DNA of 64,000 nucleotides from Paenibacillus sp. P25 (lineage in GTDB: Bacteria > Bacillota > Bacilli > Paenibacillales > NBRC-103111). Both the position numbers and the translations under genes were made by a program. Each line of letters begins with the position of its first letter. The stretch's first letter is position 1. This document shows positions 7,893-16,478 of this stretch, one piece after another. The stretch is from assembly GCA_024704175.1 (NCBI GenBank), contig CP085629.1:5642001-5706000 (forward strand), read 5' to 3'. A model generated the notes under the pieces. It saw only the letters and a program-made list of their open reading frames with translations. It was not told the DNA's origin and made no database searches.

Positions 7893-8846
7893 ATGGCAAA
7901 ACTTCATTGTTTGCTCATTATCACGCTTATTCACTTTCGCAGCGCGTTCCGCACGATGGTTTCGGTTGGCGACCGGGCAGCACTGTTCAATCCGGGTAAA
8001 GGCTTCATTTGGCGGAACGGTACGTTGTACCGGGACCGGAAGCCGCTAGAGATGAAAGATGTCCTGCAATGGATTGGCGATCCCGAAGTCAACCGTCCGC
8101 TGGAAGAGCCGTTACTGCCGCATGGAGTTTTTAGCTTCCTATATAAGTATAAAGGGTTCGATCTTCGGAATGAAGATCAACTCGTCACAGGAATTCAGGA
8201 ACTATGCGCGTACTTGTCGGTCAGTACCGGTGAACACGGTTTTCGGCTGTTAGACAAGCTCAAAGCTTTATCGCGGGTATATGGCGTAATTCCGGGTATC
8301 GGCATTTTCCCCGTCTTGGAAGTCGAGGAGTTGGGGGACGGCAATCTGGTTCTGAAGAGCCTGTACTTCAAACGTCTGCTTAACGAGATGTGTGCTGAGG
8401 CGGTTCGGCAAGGGTATGAAAAGATGTTCGCCGACCTGGCTCTGACCAACCTGATCACTGCCCGTAACAAGGTAGCCGCTCAAATTGTGGCCGAACTCAT
8501 CGTTCTGCTGGCAACGTCCGGGCAGAAGCGTAAGCCGTGGATTGCGTTGCATACGTTGGCCAGTCGTGTCCCTGAATTGCGCGAAATTTTGTGGGGGTCT
8601 AAACCTTGCGGCGTTCGGAACAAGCGTCTTCGCCGCGCATTCGAAGGCGTTGAGAAAATCATGGAAAAGCGAACTCGTCTCGTTCAGGTATATGACAATC
8701 TGGAAATTAGATTTCCTCTGCTGGAAGCTTCGAACCCGGATACAGTCATCCGGCTGTACCATAACGGGTTCCACCGCAAGGAAAAAGGAGGAATGGCGGA
8801 AGATGTCGAATTCGTGGATGAACCCGAGCGCGGTATGGATGACTAA
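7893..8846 (+). CDS. Unknown protein, first gene of the replication block (possible initiator)
   Basis: About 317 residues from the ATG at 7893. I chose it because GAAAGG lies 12 bases upstream; an internal ATG at 7956 is also possible, and the first 20 residues are unusually hydrophobic. The body mixes strands (FIWRNGTLYRDRKPLEM) with long helices (MCAEAVRQGYEKMFADLALTN) and a basic C-terminal segment (RNKRLRRAFEGVEKIMEKR). I recognise no family. Its place after the repeat array and its overlap with the primase gene suggest a replication initiator or loader. It ends in an acidic tail. Confidence 0.6.
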   Translation: MAKLHCLLIITLIHFRSAFRTMVSVGDRAALFNPGKGFIWRNGTLYRDRKPLEMKDVLQWIGDPEVNRPLEEPLLPHGVFSFLYKYKGFDLRNEDQLVTGIQELCAYLSVSTGEHGFRLLDKLKALSRVYGVIPGIGIFPVLEVEELGDGNLVLKSLYFKRLLNEMCAEAVRQGYEKMFADLALTNLITARNKVAAQIVAELIVLLATSGQKRKPWIALHTLASRVPELREILWGSKPCGVRNKRLRRAFEGVEKIMEKRTRLVQVYDNLEIRFPLLEASNPDTVIRLYHNGFHRKEKGGMAEDVEFVDEPERGMDD

Positions 8847-10086
8847 GGTGCTGGACGTGCTAGAGGCGCAGCTTCGCGGCGAGGATCGGGTGAAGAGAAT
8901 GGCTCGGGCAGCGTTTCAGAAAACCGATGGCACGACGCAGAAGCGTTGGCTTCGAGAACGGCTCCCGGATGTGCTTAGCGCAGCAGGGGTTCCGCTGGAT
9001 CAAAACCTCACGTGTTGCAAGCACAGCCCCGACAAGCATCCGTCCATGCGCTACGATAAGCGAACATATGCTTTGCAGTGTTTCGCTTGCATGGATCGAG
9101 GTAAGACGCTCGACCTCTTTGACCTGATCGGCTTATGGCGGGGCTTGAGCAAGTTTTCCGAGATTTTCAAGATCGCGGAACGCTTGTTTGTGGAGGATGC
9201 AGAGAAGCCTGTTTCCTCCCTCCCCTATCACAAGCCGGGAAGTTCAGGCGGTGCTATCAAGGAGAGGCCGACGGTTTCGGCATCCAAAGCAACTGCGGCT
9301 AAACAGCCGGTTACTAATGGTTCGACTTGGAAACAAGGGAAATCCCGTATCTACCGTCCGCTTGAGGAAGATTTGTCCAGTTTACGGTTTCTCCATCAGC
9401 GCGGGATTACAAGGGAGACCGCCGAGCGTTTCAAGTTGAAGTGGTGGGAGAATTCGAAGACGCAGGATCGCTATATCGTCATCCCCTGCGAAGGCAAGTT
9501 TTGTGTTCGCAGGATGTATCAACGGAAAAGCGACTTTACGCCGAAGTACCTGAACAGCAAAAAGTGTCCAGTGACTTTGTTCAACGGTAAGGTGTTGAAG
9601 ACATGCCCCAAAAATTCAGTGGTCTTTGTCGTAGAGTCGGCGTTGGATGCCATTCTTCTGGAGCAAATGGGATTCAGGGCGGTAGCGACGAACAGTGCCG
9701 GTAACTACAAGCTGTTGCTTGAAAAGGCGGATATTATCGCGGATAGACAACTTCGTCTGATCTGCCTTTGCGATAATGATCCTGAAGGTAAAGATTGGGG
9801 ACTCGCCTTGCATCTTGGTTTGCTTGGAACCGGAGACCAGATGAACTATCCCGTTTCCGTTGAGGTTCACCATAAAGACTTCTCCGAACCGTCGATTCTG
9901 ACTAAGTACAAAGATGTCGGAGAGGCTTTCAAAGCTGATCTTCATGAGACAGAGAAGGTTTTGAAAAAGCTGGAGGATCGTGCGATGGGACGGCTGTCTA
10001 TCGAGGAGTCCGTTGTTATCATGCCTGATTCTACCTTGCCCTCTGTATCTGCTTTTGGAGGCTTCGGGCAATCGCCTAAAGAGTAA
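8803..10086 (+). CDS. CHC2 zinc-finger/TOPRIM DNA primase
   Basis: About 427 residues. An N-terminal CHC2-type zinc finger uses Cys71 or Cys72 with His74 and the pair Cys93/Cys96 (CFAC). The TOPRIM domain has the acidic strand VFVVESALDAI (Glu278) and the metal-binding DND of CLCDNDPEG (about 324-326). Residues 155-185 form a basic, low-complexity linker. The protein would make RNA primers for the helicase in the next gene. AAGGAGGA at 8785-8792 supports ATG 8803 as start, overlapping the previous gene by 44 bases; ATG 8839 is an alternative. It lacks the long C-terminal helicase-binding domain of chromosomal DnaG, which is usual in phages and plasmids. Confidence 0.8.
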   Translation: MSNSWMNPSAVWMTKVLDVLEAQLRGEDRVKRMARAAFQKTDGTTQKRWLRERLPDVLSAAGVPLDQNLTCCKHSPDKHPSMRYDKRTYALQCFACMDRGKTLDLFDLIGLWRGLSKFSEIFKIAERLFVEDAEKPVSSLPYHKPGSSGGAIKERPTVSASKATAAKQPVTNGSTWKQGKSRIYRPLEEDLSSLRFLHQRGITRETAERFKLKWWENSKTQDRYIVIPCEGKFCVRRMYQRKSDFTPKYLNSKKCPVTLFNGKVLKTCPKNSVVFVVESALDAILLEQMGFRAVATNSAGNYKLLLEKADIIADRQLRLICLCDNDPEGKDWGLALHLGLLGTGDQMNYPVSVEVHHKDFSEPSILTKYKDVGEAFKADLHETEKVLKKLEDRAMGRLSIEESVVIMPDSTLPSVSAFGGFGQSPKE

Positions 10087-10161
10087 CGACACGACATGCG
10101 GCAACGGAGGCCGAGTGTCGGTTACCCGTTGCCGCTTCAAACCAAGGAGGAGAACAAGTAT

Positions 10162-11214
10162 ATGGAAAATCTATTTTTGTCCGCATACGGTTCGAGTGAG
10201 ATTGTAACGTCGGTTACGGAAGTCAGCGGTGGGTTTTTAACGCAGAATGTCGGGTGGGGTCAGAATCTGGAATCTTATCTGAAGTCGATGGAGGAGTTCG
10301 GGAAGTATACGTCCACTGGAAATAAGCAGTTGGATGACGCGCTTGAAGGTGGATTACGGACAGGGGTTAGTATCATAGCCGCTAAGCCTTCATGCGGCAA
10401 GACCACGTTCTCGTTGTTCCTTGCCGAAATGTTTAGCAAGACCGGCAGACAAGCGATCTACTTTACGAACGATATGTCCGTCGAAGAGTTAATCGCAAAA
10501 GGGATTAGCCGTTCGTCTTTTGAAGTGGCTGGAGAAAAAGGTTTTTCGACGATGGATGTTTTGCGGCATCATGAATTGGAACTGAAGGAGAAGCCAGATT
10601 TTCACGCAGCTTTTGATAAATACCGCCAGCAAACTGTCAACTTGCGGATGGTGGGTGCGGCGATTAGCATGCATCTAGAAAAAATCGAGACGGTGATCAA
10701 GGATGCGGTTGAAAATCATGGGCTACAACCGCTAGTAGTCATCGACTACTTGCAGAAGATTCGGATCGATGAATCGTCTCGAAGCAGTGACAAGGAACGG
10801 GTGGACTTTATCATCGAGGAACTCAAAGCATTGGCGAACATGTATAAACTCCCCATCATTGCGATCTCAACGATTAACCGTCTCTCTTATAATGAGCCGC
10901 TCACGATGAAGAGTTTAAAGGAAAGCGGTGGTCTGGAGTATAACGCCGATTTAATCTTCGGATTGCAGCATGTAGGCGTTGGCAAACCAGATTTTGATCT
11001 GGAGAAAGCCAAAAAAGGAGCGATTTGGGATATGGAACTCGTTGTTCTTAAGAACCGTTTGGGCGAATCGGACAAGCGTGTTCCGTTGAAATTCTATCCC
11101 AAGTTCAACATCTTTCCTTATGAGGAGCCGAACAAGGGTTTTACATCAGAGAGCGTAACGCCGACTGGTAAAGGAGGGAATCGGGGTGCGGGAAGGAATC
11201 GACGAAACCGTTAA
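10162..11214 (+). CDS. DnaB-like replicative helicase (RecA-fold ATPase)
   Basis: About 350 residues starting at ATG 10162, which has AAGGAGGAG 9 bases upstream. TGNKQLDDALEGGLRTG leads into the Walker A loop AKPSCGKTTFS (about 74-83). Walker B is PLVVIDYLQKI, and IIAISTINR is the sensor region. The DnaB N-terminal dimerisation domain is missing, so this is a core-only helicase as in some phages. The C-terminus is basic and glycine-rich. The gene follows the primase and overlaps the methyltransferase gene, so primase, helicase and methylase are probably co-translated. Confidence 0.8.
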   Translation: MENLFLSAYGSSEIVTSVTEVSGGFLTQNVGWGQNLESYLKSMEEFGKYTSTGNKQLDDALEGGLRTGVSIIAAKPSCGKTTFSLFLAEMFSKTGRQAIYFTNDMSVEELIAKGISRSSFEVAGEKGFSTMDVLRHHELELKEKPDFHAAFDKYRQQTVNLRMVGAAISMHLEKIETVIKDAVENHGLQPLVVIDYLQKIRIDESSRSSDKERVDFIIEELKALANMYKLPIIAISTINRLSYNEPLTMKSLKESGGLEYNADLIFGLQHVGVGKPDFDLEKAKKGAIWDMELVVLKNRLGESDKRVPLKFYPKFNIFPYEEPNKGFTSESVTPTGKGGNRGAGRNRRNR

Positions 11215-12124
11215 GGTTTCTGCACGGATATCGAAGAGTAAGCTGGAGCGGCTGGCGGCTGAGTATCAAACCGCCAGCTTCACCGACATTTTGAATAAGT
11301 TAATCGACGAGAAACTGGAGCATCGATTCGCGGCGGACGCAACACGCTCGGTGATTACAGGCATCGGCGCAAAAAATCGTGTAGCCAAGAAGATAATCTC
11401 GCTCATGCCGGAGCATCGCATCTATGTTGAGCCGTTCGGCAATACGGCCAGTGTGCTGTTGCAAAAGGAGCCGGTCAAGGTCGAGGTATACAATGACAAA
11501 AACGGCCAGATCGCCAACTTCTTTCAGGTACTGCGCCAGAATCCGGTGGGGTTGTACAATGCTTGCGTTGCTCTCCCCTACTCGGAAGAGCAGTACCGAC
11601 AGTTGGCAGACAGCCCAATCCCCGACGATCCGCTCCAGAAGGCGGTGAGGTTCTTTTATCTCAATCGCGCTGGTTTTTTGGGCAGTCCCGGTAACGGGTT
11701 CCGATCCGGCTATACGGCACGGAACAATGCGGCCTTTTATTATCAGGAGTGCGAACGATTCTATGCGGTTTCGCGGCGGCTTCAGAACGTGGAGATCTGG
11801 AATAAAGACTACCGTAAGGTTATTCGGAAGTATGATCATCCAGATACGTTCATCATGGCCGACCCGCCGTACTTGGATGGTACAGATTACTATGAAGAAC
11901 CGTTTACGATGGAAGACCATATTATGCTGGCCGACATGATGGCCGGTATAAAGGGAAAAGCGATGGTTTGTCATTCCAAGCATTCGGAGATCAAGCGGCT
12001 ATATCTGGAGCGCGGGTTCCGATACGAGACAATCCGGACAAAGTATTGGGCGCGGAAAGGTAGGGTGGTAGAAGGCCGCGAGGCCAAAGAGGATGTGCAG
12101 CTTTATCTGTACATGAACTATTAA
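11186..12124 (+). CDS. Dam-type adenine-N6 DNA methyltransferase with N-terminal RHH-like segment
   Basis: A 312-residue protein from a GTG start preceded by AAAGGAGG, overlapping the helicase gene by 29 bases. Residues 1-45 (VKVSARISKSKLERLAAEY, then FTDILNKLIDEKL) look like a ribbon-helix-helix DNA-binding unit. The methyltransferase follows: motif I is EPFGNTASVLL, where known enzymes have EPFxGxGxxxF, and motif IV is DPPY (residue 226). It would methylate adenine in a short target, protecting the element or marking its replication. There is no linked restriction enzyme. The changed motif I glycines could weaken cofactor binding. Confidence 0.8.
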   Translation: MREGIDETVKVSARISKSKLERLAAEYQTASFTDILNKLIDEKLEHRFAADATRSVITGIGAKNRVAKKIISLMPEHRIYVEPFGNTASVLLQKEPVKVEVYNDKNGQIANFFQVLRQNPVGLYNACVALPYSEEQYRQLADSPIPDDPLQKAVRFFYLNRAGFLGSPGNGFRSGYTARNNAAFYYQECERFYAVSRRLQNVEIWNKDYRKVIRKYDHPDTFIMADPPYLDGTDYYEEPFTMEDHIMLADMMAGIKGKAMVCHSKHSEIKRLYLERGFRYETIRTKYWARKGRVVEGREAKEDVQLYLYMNY

Positions 12125-12259
12125 AGGCTTGGAGTAAAGGGGAGAACATCCGGCAGATCGCGGTGTTCTCCCCTTTACTATTCCCAAAAACGCAGAGCCG
12201 ATTGGGAAAGGTCGAGTACGGTCTATGCTGGATAACCATGAATAAGGAGGTTATTCACG

Positions 12260-13132
12260 ATGACTGAGTTTGATTCAGATGAGTTTTACTCGCTGGAGCG
12301 TCCGATTCATCCCCGCTTGTTAGCTGCGACGAACGGACTGCATCATCACCTGTTTGAACGTTGTCGACTGGAACGGCAATTCCAGACGTATAGCGGGGTT
12401 CCGGCCCGGCGTCACATGGTGGACATCAGCCATTTGTATCCGGGAGGAGTTGCGCTGTCTGAACGTATCGCCGCATACAGTGTTCGACTGCTTCGACAGA
12501 ATGGCCTTACTCTGCCGCTTGGCATGGAGCAGCAATATCGGCAGGAACTGATTCATTACTACATGTTGCGCAGTAGCATGTGCTACGTTTCCGTCACCAA
12601 CAAGTCGGGATTGACGGAAAGCTTCTGGGCGACTAAACAGGTATCCGTGCTGTCGGCGTTACGAGAGCGGCTGTCTCCTGTGGAGAAGAAAAAAGGGGTT
12701 GACCGATTTACCAGCTGTGAGGCGCTTACGTATGAGGAACTGGCAACAGGTATTTTTAAGGTCATTAAAGTCATGCCGGATGTAGACGGCTTTCACTTGT
12801 CTAAAGTGAAGCTGAATGTGAAGCGGAGAAATATTTGCTCAACGGTGTATGCCATGACCCATTTCGCTAATTCGCTGGTCAAGCTCCTTTCTGCTCATTC
12901 GTATCGATTGCTTTATATGGAGAACGGCGAGCCAGTTGAACGGCTTACGACACTTAACCGGGACGTACTGGCCAGCCGGATGCAGACCAGCCCGGAACAG
13001 GCGGTAGCGGTGTATGAGTCCGAGTACAAGAACGTATTTAATTACGGCTACCTGACACTGCCCGATCTTGCCAAACAGCAGGTATCCTTCCGAGTGCCGA
13101 TTGTCAGTATTTATTCCATAAACCGGTTATAG
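12260..13132 (+). CDS. Unknown protein following the replication block
   Basis: A 290-residue protein that I do not recognise. It has a good ribosome binding site (AAGGAGG 11 bases before the ATG), even codon use and no frameshift, so it is real. It has no signal peptide or membrane segment. Features include a His-rich start (GLHHHLFERCRLERQF), two helical blocks and strands near the C-terminus (VSFRVPIVSIYSINRL). It lies 135 bases after the methyltransferase gene on the same strand and may belong to the replication module. Confidence 0.65.
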   Translation: MTEFDSDEFYSLERPIHPRLLAATNGLHHHLFERCRLERQFQTYSGVPARRHMVDISHLYPGGVALSERIAAYSVRLLRQNGLTLPLGMEQQYRQELIHYYMLRSSMCYVSVTNKSGLTESFWATKQVSVLSALRERLSPVEKKKGVDRFTSCEALTYEELATGIFKVIKVMPDVDGFHLSKVKLNVKRRNICSTVYAMTHFANSLVKLLSAHSYRLLYMENGEPVERLTTLNRDVLASRMQTSPEQAVAVYESEYKNVFNYGYLTLPDLAKQQVSFRVPIVSIYSINRL

Positions 13133-13407
13133 GCGTTCTCTGCTCTCCCTCGTTTCGGCGGAAAAACGGTTATTTCCGAATCGGGGTTCTTGTTGCGCTG
13201 GCCGTTCAAAAACTATTGTTTGCGGCGACGTGCAGCGCGGCGTTAATTATCTGGCTTTGAGAGGGGTCGGAGTCTTTCAAAAATATTCCCGATATCAAAT
13301 GCCCGCTATCCCTCTTTTCGGGTTGTCCTTTTATTCACTGGTTTTCCGTCGTTGCGCTAGAACCGGGGACGGTGCTTCCTATTTCTTCAGGAAAGGGTTG
13401 GGTTGTG

Positions 13408-13983
13408 ATGAGTGAACTTTTCGGTTATGCCCGAGTCAGCCGTTCAGACCAGAACTTGGACAGGCAACTCGACGAATTGCGTAAGAACGGCATTCAAGAA
13501 GACCATATTTTCACAGACACCATGACCGGGACGACGATGGATCGTCCGGAATTTGAGGAACTTCAAAAAAGGTTGCGTAAAGGCGATGTCGTTGTTACCG
13601 AAAGCTTATCAAGACTCAGTCGGAAAACGAGTGACTTGATTCGGATTATTGAAGATTGGCAAATCCGTGGTATCAGATACATGAGTCTCAAGGAAGCCAT
13701 CGATTTCTCTACGACTACCGGAAAATTTGTCTTGAGCGTTCTGGCCTCCCTCAGTGAACTGGAACGGGATATGATCAGGGATCGTGTCTTAGAAGGGTTA
13801 GCCGCGGCACGAGCCAGAGGCCGTGTGGGTGGCAGACCGAAAACCGAGCCGGGGAAATTGGCGAAGGCGCTTAAGCTTTACGATGCTCGTTCGCATAGTG
13901 TCCGGGAAATCTGCGAAATTACAGGTGTTTCGCAATCGGTGCTTTACCGATCACTTCAAGCGCGGGAGAAAGAACAGGCGTAA
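13408..13983 (+). CDS. Small serine resolvase/invertase
   Basis: A 191-residue resolvase of usual Tn3/Pin length. The catalytic strand is LFGYARVSRSDQN with Ser11; VVTESLSRLSR supplies the conserved arginines, and LSELERDMIRDRVLEGL is the long E helix. A C-terminal helix-turn-helix (SVREICEITGVSQSVLYR) completes it. I start at ATG 13408 because the upstream extension is not protein-like. Such enzymes resolve dimers of plasmids or invert segments. No res site is obvious in the 270 bases upstream. Confidence 0.9.
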   Translation: MSELFGYARVSRSDQNLDRQLDELRKNGIQEDHIFTDTMTGTTMDRPEFEELQKRLRKGDVVVTESLSRLSRKTSDLIRIIEDWQIRGIRYMSLKEAIDFSTTTGKFVLSVLASLSELERDMIRDRVLEGLAAARARGRVGGRPKTEPGKLAKALKLYDARSHSVREICEITGVSQSVLYRSLQAREKEQA

Positions 13984-14214
13984 GCAGTGGACTTCGGAAA
14001 AACTTTACAAAGAGCCAGTTAATGTGTTTGACCGCGATCACTTATGCGCGGCGGCGCTTAACGGCTCTTTTATTTTGCCAATATCGCGGATGCCGCTGGT
14101 AATGGCTTTGAAGAAATTTTAATCGGTTTGGCCATTACGTTTTTCCGTCTGTAGTTGGATAGCTACCTTAATTACATCCCCTGTATCCAATTTCTTACAG
14201 GGTGGTGTCGGTGT
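13984..14214. other. Short intergenic stretch
   Basis: No supported gene or strong hairpin is visible. The end of the stretch carries GGGTGGTG, which serves the small gene at 14215. Confidence 0.4.
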
Positions 14215-14409
14215 ATGCGTGAGCAATCCGTGCAAAGGCGTGACAGGGAGGAGCTTCCGAAGGTAGAGCGTTATTTTAACAATGCCGGGGGTATTTCTTT
14301 CGAGGATATCGTTTCGAGCCTTGTGAACGAAAGGGTTGAATGTTCTCTGCTCTCAAGCTATCATGACGAACAGGTAAATGTGGCTACTTCTGACGAGGGG
14401 GTAGCTTAG
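14215..14409 (+). CDS. Small protein coupled to the large serine recombinase
   Basis: A 64-residue protein (start ATG 14215, GGGTGGTG upstream). The stop lies one base before the start of the 14411 integrase gene, so the two are probably translationally coupled. The sequence VERYFNNAGGISFEDIVSSLVNE resembles small helical proteins often found directly before large serine recombinases in Firmicutes elements. It could act as a directionality factor or accessory subunit; no such activity can be read from the sequence. Confidence 0.55.
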   Translation: MREQSVQRRDREELPKVERYFNNAGGISFEDIVSSLVNERVECSLLSSYHDEQVNVATSDEGVA

Positions 14410-14410
14410 C

Positions 14411-15931
14411 ATGAAAGCAGCGATTGTCAGGCGGGTATCGACGGTCAAAGAAGTGCAGGAAAATTCCTTGCAAAATCAAAAGGACTACTTCCAGGACTAT
14501 TGCCTTGCAAGGGGGTGGGATGTCTGCGAAATCTATACGGAGTCCGAAAGCGGCACCAAGTTTAACCGGAAAGAGATGAATCGGCTTATTGCCGACGCCA
14601 AGGCGCGAAAGTTTGATATTATCTTGGCGAAGGAACTGTCGAGACTTGCCCGGAATCAACGGTTGGCGCTGGAGATCCGGGAAGTCATCGAGAAGCATCA
14701 TATCCATCTGGTCACGTTAGATGGAGCGATTGATACCACGACGGGGAACACGCATATGTTTGGGCTGTTCGCGTGGATTTATGAGCAAGAAGCACAGCGT
14801 ACCAGCGAAAGGATCAAGATGGCGCTAGAGACGAAGGCGAGGAAGGGGCAGTTTAAAGGCTCTAACCCGCCTTACGGCTATACGGTACGCGAAGGCAAGT
14901 TGTTTGTCAGAGACGACGAGCTTCCCGGAATTGTACAGCGTATCTTCCGTCGCTATCTCGAAGGCAAGGGATTTGATGCCATTGCCCGCGAACTGTTTGA
15001 AGAAGGGGTTCCCTCACCTTCTATGGTGGCAGGGAAGAAGAACCAGTCGATTTACTGGAATGGTTCTTCTGTCCGCCAGATTCTCGAAAACCCGCACTAC
15101 ACGGGCGACATGGTACAGGGACGGGAAACGACCATTAGCGTGACGAACAAGGCGCGTAGGGGAAAGTCAGAGACGGAGTTCATTGTCGTCAAAAACACGC
15201 ATGAGGCGATTATTTCGCATGAAGTGTTCGATACCGTGCAGCAGTTGATCGCATCCAACCGTAGGCGTTCCCCCGATAATCCCGACGTTAGCAGCAGACC
15301 GCATCAGAATGTCCATCTGTTCACGGGGGTCATCTTCTGCGAAGACTGCGGGAGAGGGTTTCACTACCAGAAAAACTGCAAAGGCTATATTTGCGGACGG
15401 AGTCACAAACACGGAGATAAAGCTTGCACGAAGCATCGGGTTCGAGAGAAAGCGCTGATCGCCATTATTCAGCAAGATTTGCAGAAGCTCGCCAAGTTGT
15501 TCGATGACCAAGCGTGTTATAATGAAGTGAAAGCAAAGCTCGTCAAGGCGAGGTCGCGACTCGAAAAGGAGCTCAACTCCGCTGTGAACAAAATCGAGAA
15601 CGTTAAAAAACTTAAGAGCAAGGCTTTGTCGAAGTATCTGGAGGATGCCATTACCAAGTCCGACTATGATGATTACATTGCGAATCAGGATGCCGAGTTG
15701 ACTAAACTGCTTCAGGAAAAAGAGCGGATCGAAGCGTCAATGTCGGCAACCGTGGACTCCCGGAAGTTGGATGAGGTGAAGGCAGTCGTGGCTAGTGCAT
15801 TGGCGTTCGAGGAGATCAATCGGGAAGTCATCAATCGTTTTATTGAGAAGATCGTGGTATCGAAGGATAGTACAGTGAAGCTGTATTATCGTTTTGCGGG
15901 TACATCTAAAATTCTCGAACTGCTCGGGTGA
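14411..15931 (+). CDS. Large serine recombinase (site-specific integrase)
   Basis: A 506-residue integrase. Residues 1-150 are the resolvase catalytic domain with Ser10 (VRRVSTV) and LAKELSRLARN. Residues about 160-290 are the recombinase domain (PPYGYTV, then IFRRYLEGKGFDAIARELFEEG). A zinc ribbon with the cysteine pairs FCEDC and CKGYIC follows (about 310-345), then a coiled coil (380-460) and the C-terminal cap. Such enzymes integrate and excise conjugative elements without a tyrosine integrase. The attachment site would normally lie close to the gene, but no duplicated core could be seen within the window. Confidence 0.93.
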   Translation: MKAAIVRRVSTVKEVQENSLQNQKDYFQDYCLARGWDVCEIYTESESGTKFNRKEMNRLIADAKARKFDIILAKELSRLARNQRLALEIREVIEKHHIHLVTLDGAIDTTTGNTHMFGLFAWIYEQEAQRTSERIKMALETKARKGQFKGSNPPYGYTVREGKLFVRDDELPGIVQRIFRRYLEGKGFDAIARELFEEGVPSPSMVAGKKNQSIYWNGSSVRQILENPHYTGDMVQGRETTISVTNKARRGKSETEFIVVKNTHEAIISHEVFDTVQQLIASNRRRSPDNPDVSSRPHQNVHLFTGVIFCEDCGRGFHYQKNCKGYICGRSHKHGDKACTKHRVREKALIAIIQQDLQKLAKLFDDQACYNEVKAKLVKARSRLEKELNSAVNKIENVKKLKSKALSKYLEDAITKSDYDDYIANQDAELTKLLQEKERIEASMSATVDSRKLDEVKAVVASALAFEEINREVINRFIEKIVVSKDSTVKLYYRFAGTSKILELLG

Positions 15932-16254
15932 TGGTAATTCATGTAAGGTTCTGCCGACCGTTGGACGGTTTTATTTTTAAGGAATTGTGCAACGCTCGGC
16001 AGTCCTCACATGTGGAGTGCGTAATAGGAATGCAACGAATCGATACGTAGAAATCCTTTATTTTCAACACTTTGCGCGTTTTATGACTTTCACGGCGGAC
16101 GGCAACGACTTCAAAAATAAGGTGCTCAAAGATAAAATTGAGGTTTCCGTCGTTTTGGACCTGGATTTGGACGTCGGGTGTGTAGACATGTTTAACGCAG
16201 GAGAATAGTTTCGCGAACTTTTTAACGGCGGATTGTTTAATCGTGGAATACCCA
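15932..16254. other. Gap after the integrase gene
   Basis: Only a weak 5-bp hairpin (ACCGT TGG ACGGT at 15957-15969, then T-rich) follows the integrase. A minus-strand frame through this region has only a TTG start with no ribosome binding site and no recognisable product. This is where an attachment site might lie. Confidence 0.4.
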
Positions 16255-16293
16255 AGAGAACGTTCCTTCAACTTCGAAGGCGTTCTCTTTTTA
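16255..16293 (+). terminator. Terminator left of the IetAS-like module (copy 1)
   Basis: AGAGAACG (16255-16262) pairs with CGTTCTCT (16281-16288), with CCTTC/GAAGG stacked inside, followed by TTTTATATA. A near copy closes the module on the right at 19898. Confidence 0.75.
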
Positions 16294-16414
16294 TATACTA
16301 AGAAAGTTCAATAATGTCCAATTTAATTTTTAATTTAATGAATTCAAACACTGATATTACATGCGATTTAACTTGATTTCGTTTTCGTTTGTCCAATCGT
16401 GTCCAATATTCATT
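16294..16414. promoter_or_regulatory. AT-rich leader with repeated TGTCCAAT
   Basis: TGTCCAAT occurs near 16315, 16390 and 16400, upstream of the module's promoter. It may be a regulator binding site. Confidence 0.35.
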
Positions 16415-16443
16415 TTGACTTAAGCGCGGTTGTGAATTATAAT
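16415..16443 (+). promoter_or_regulatory. Sigma-A promoter of the IetAS-like operon
   Basis: TTGACT (16415-16420) is separated by exactly 17 bases from TATAAT (16438-16443). The start codon of the ATPase gene follows 36 bases downstream. Confidence 0.8.
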
Positions 16444-16478
16444 GTATTACATAATTAGCTATGAATTGAGGGGAACAA

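Noticed and set aside
15939..16271. Minus-strand open frame of 110 codons after the integrase
   Set aside because: It has only a TTG start without a ribosome binding site and no recognisable domain; part of it lies in the terminator hairpin.
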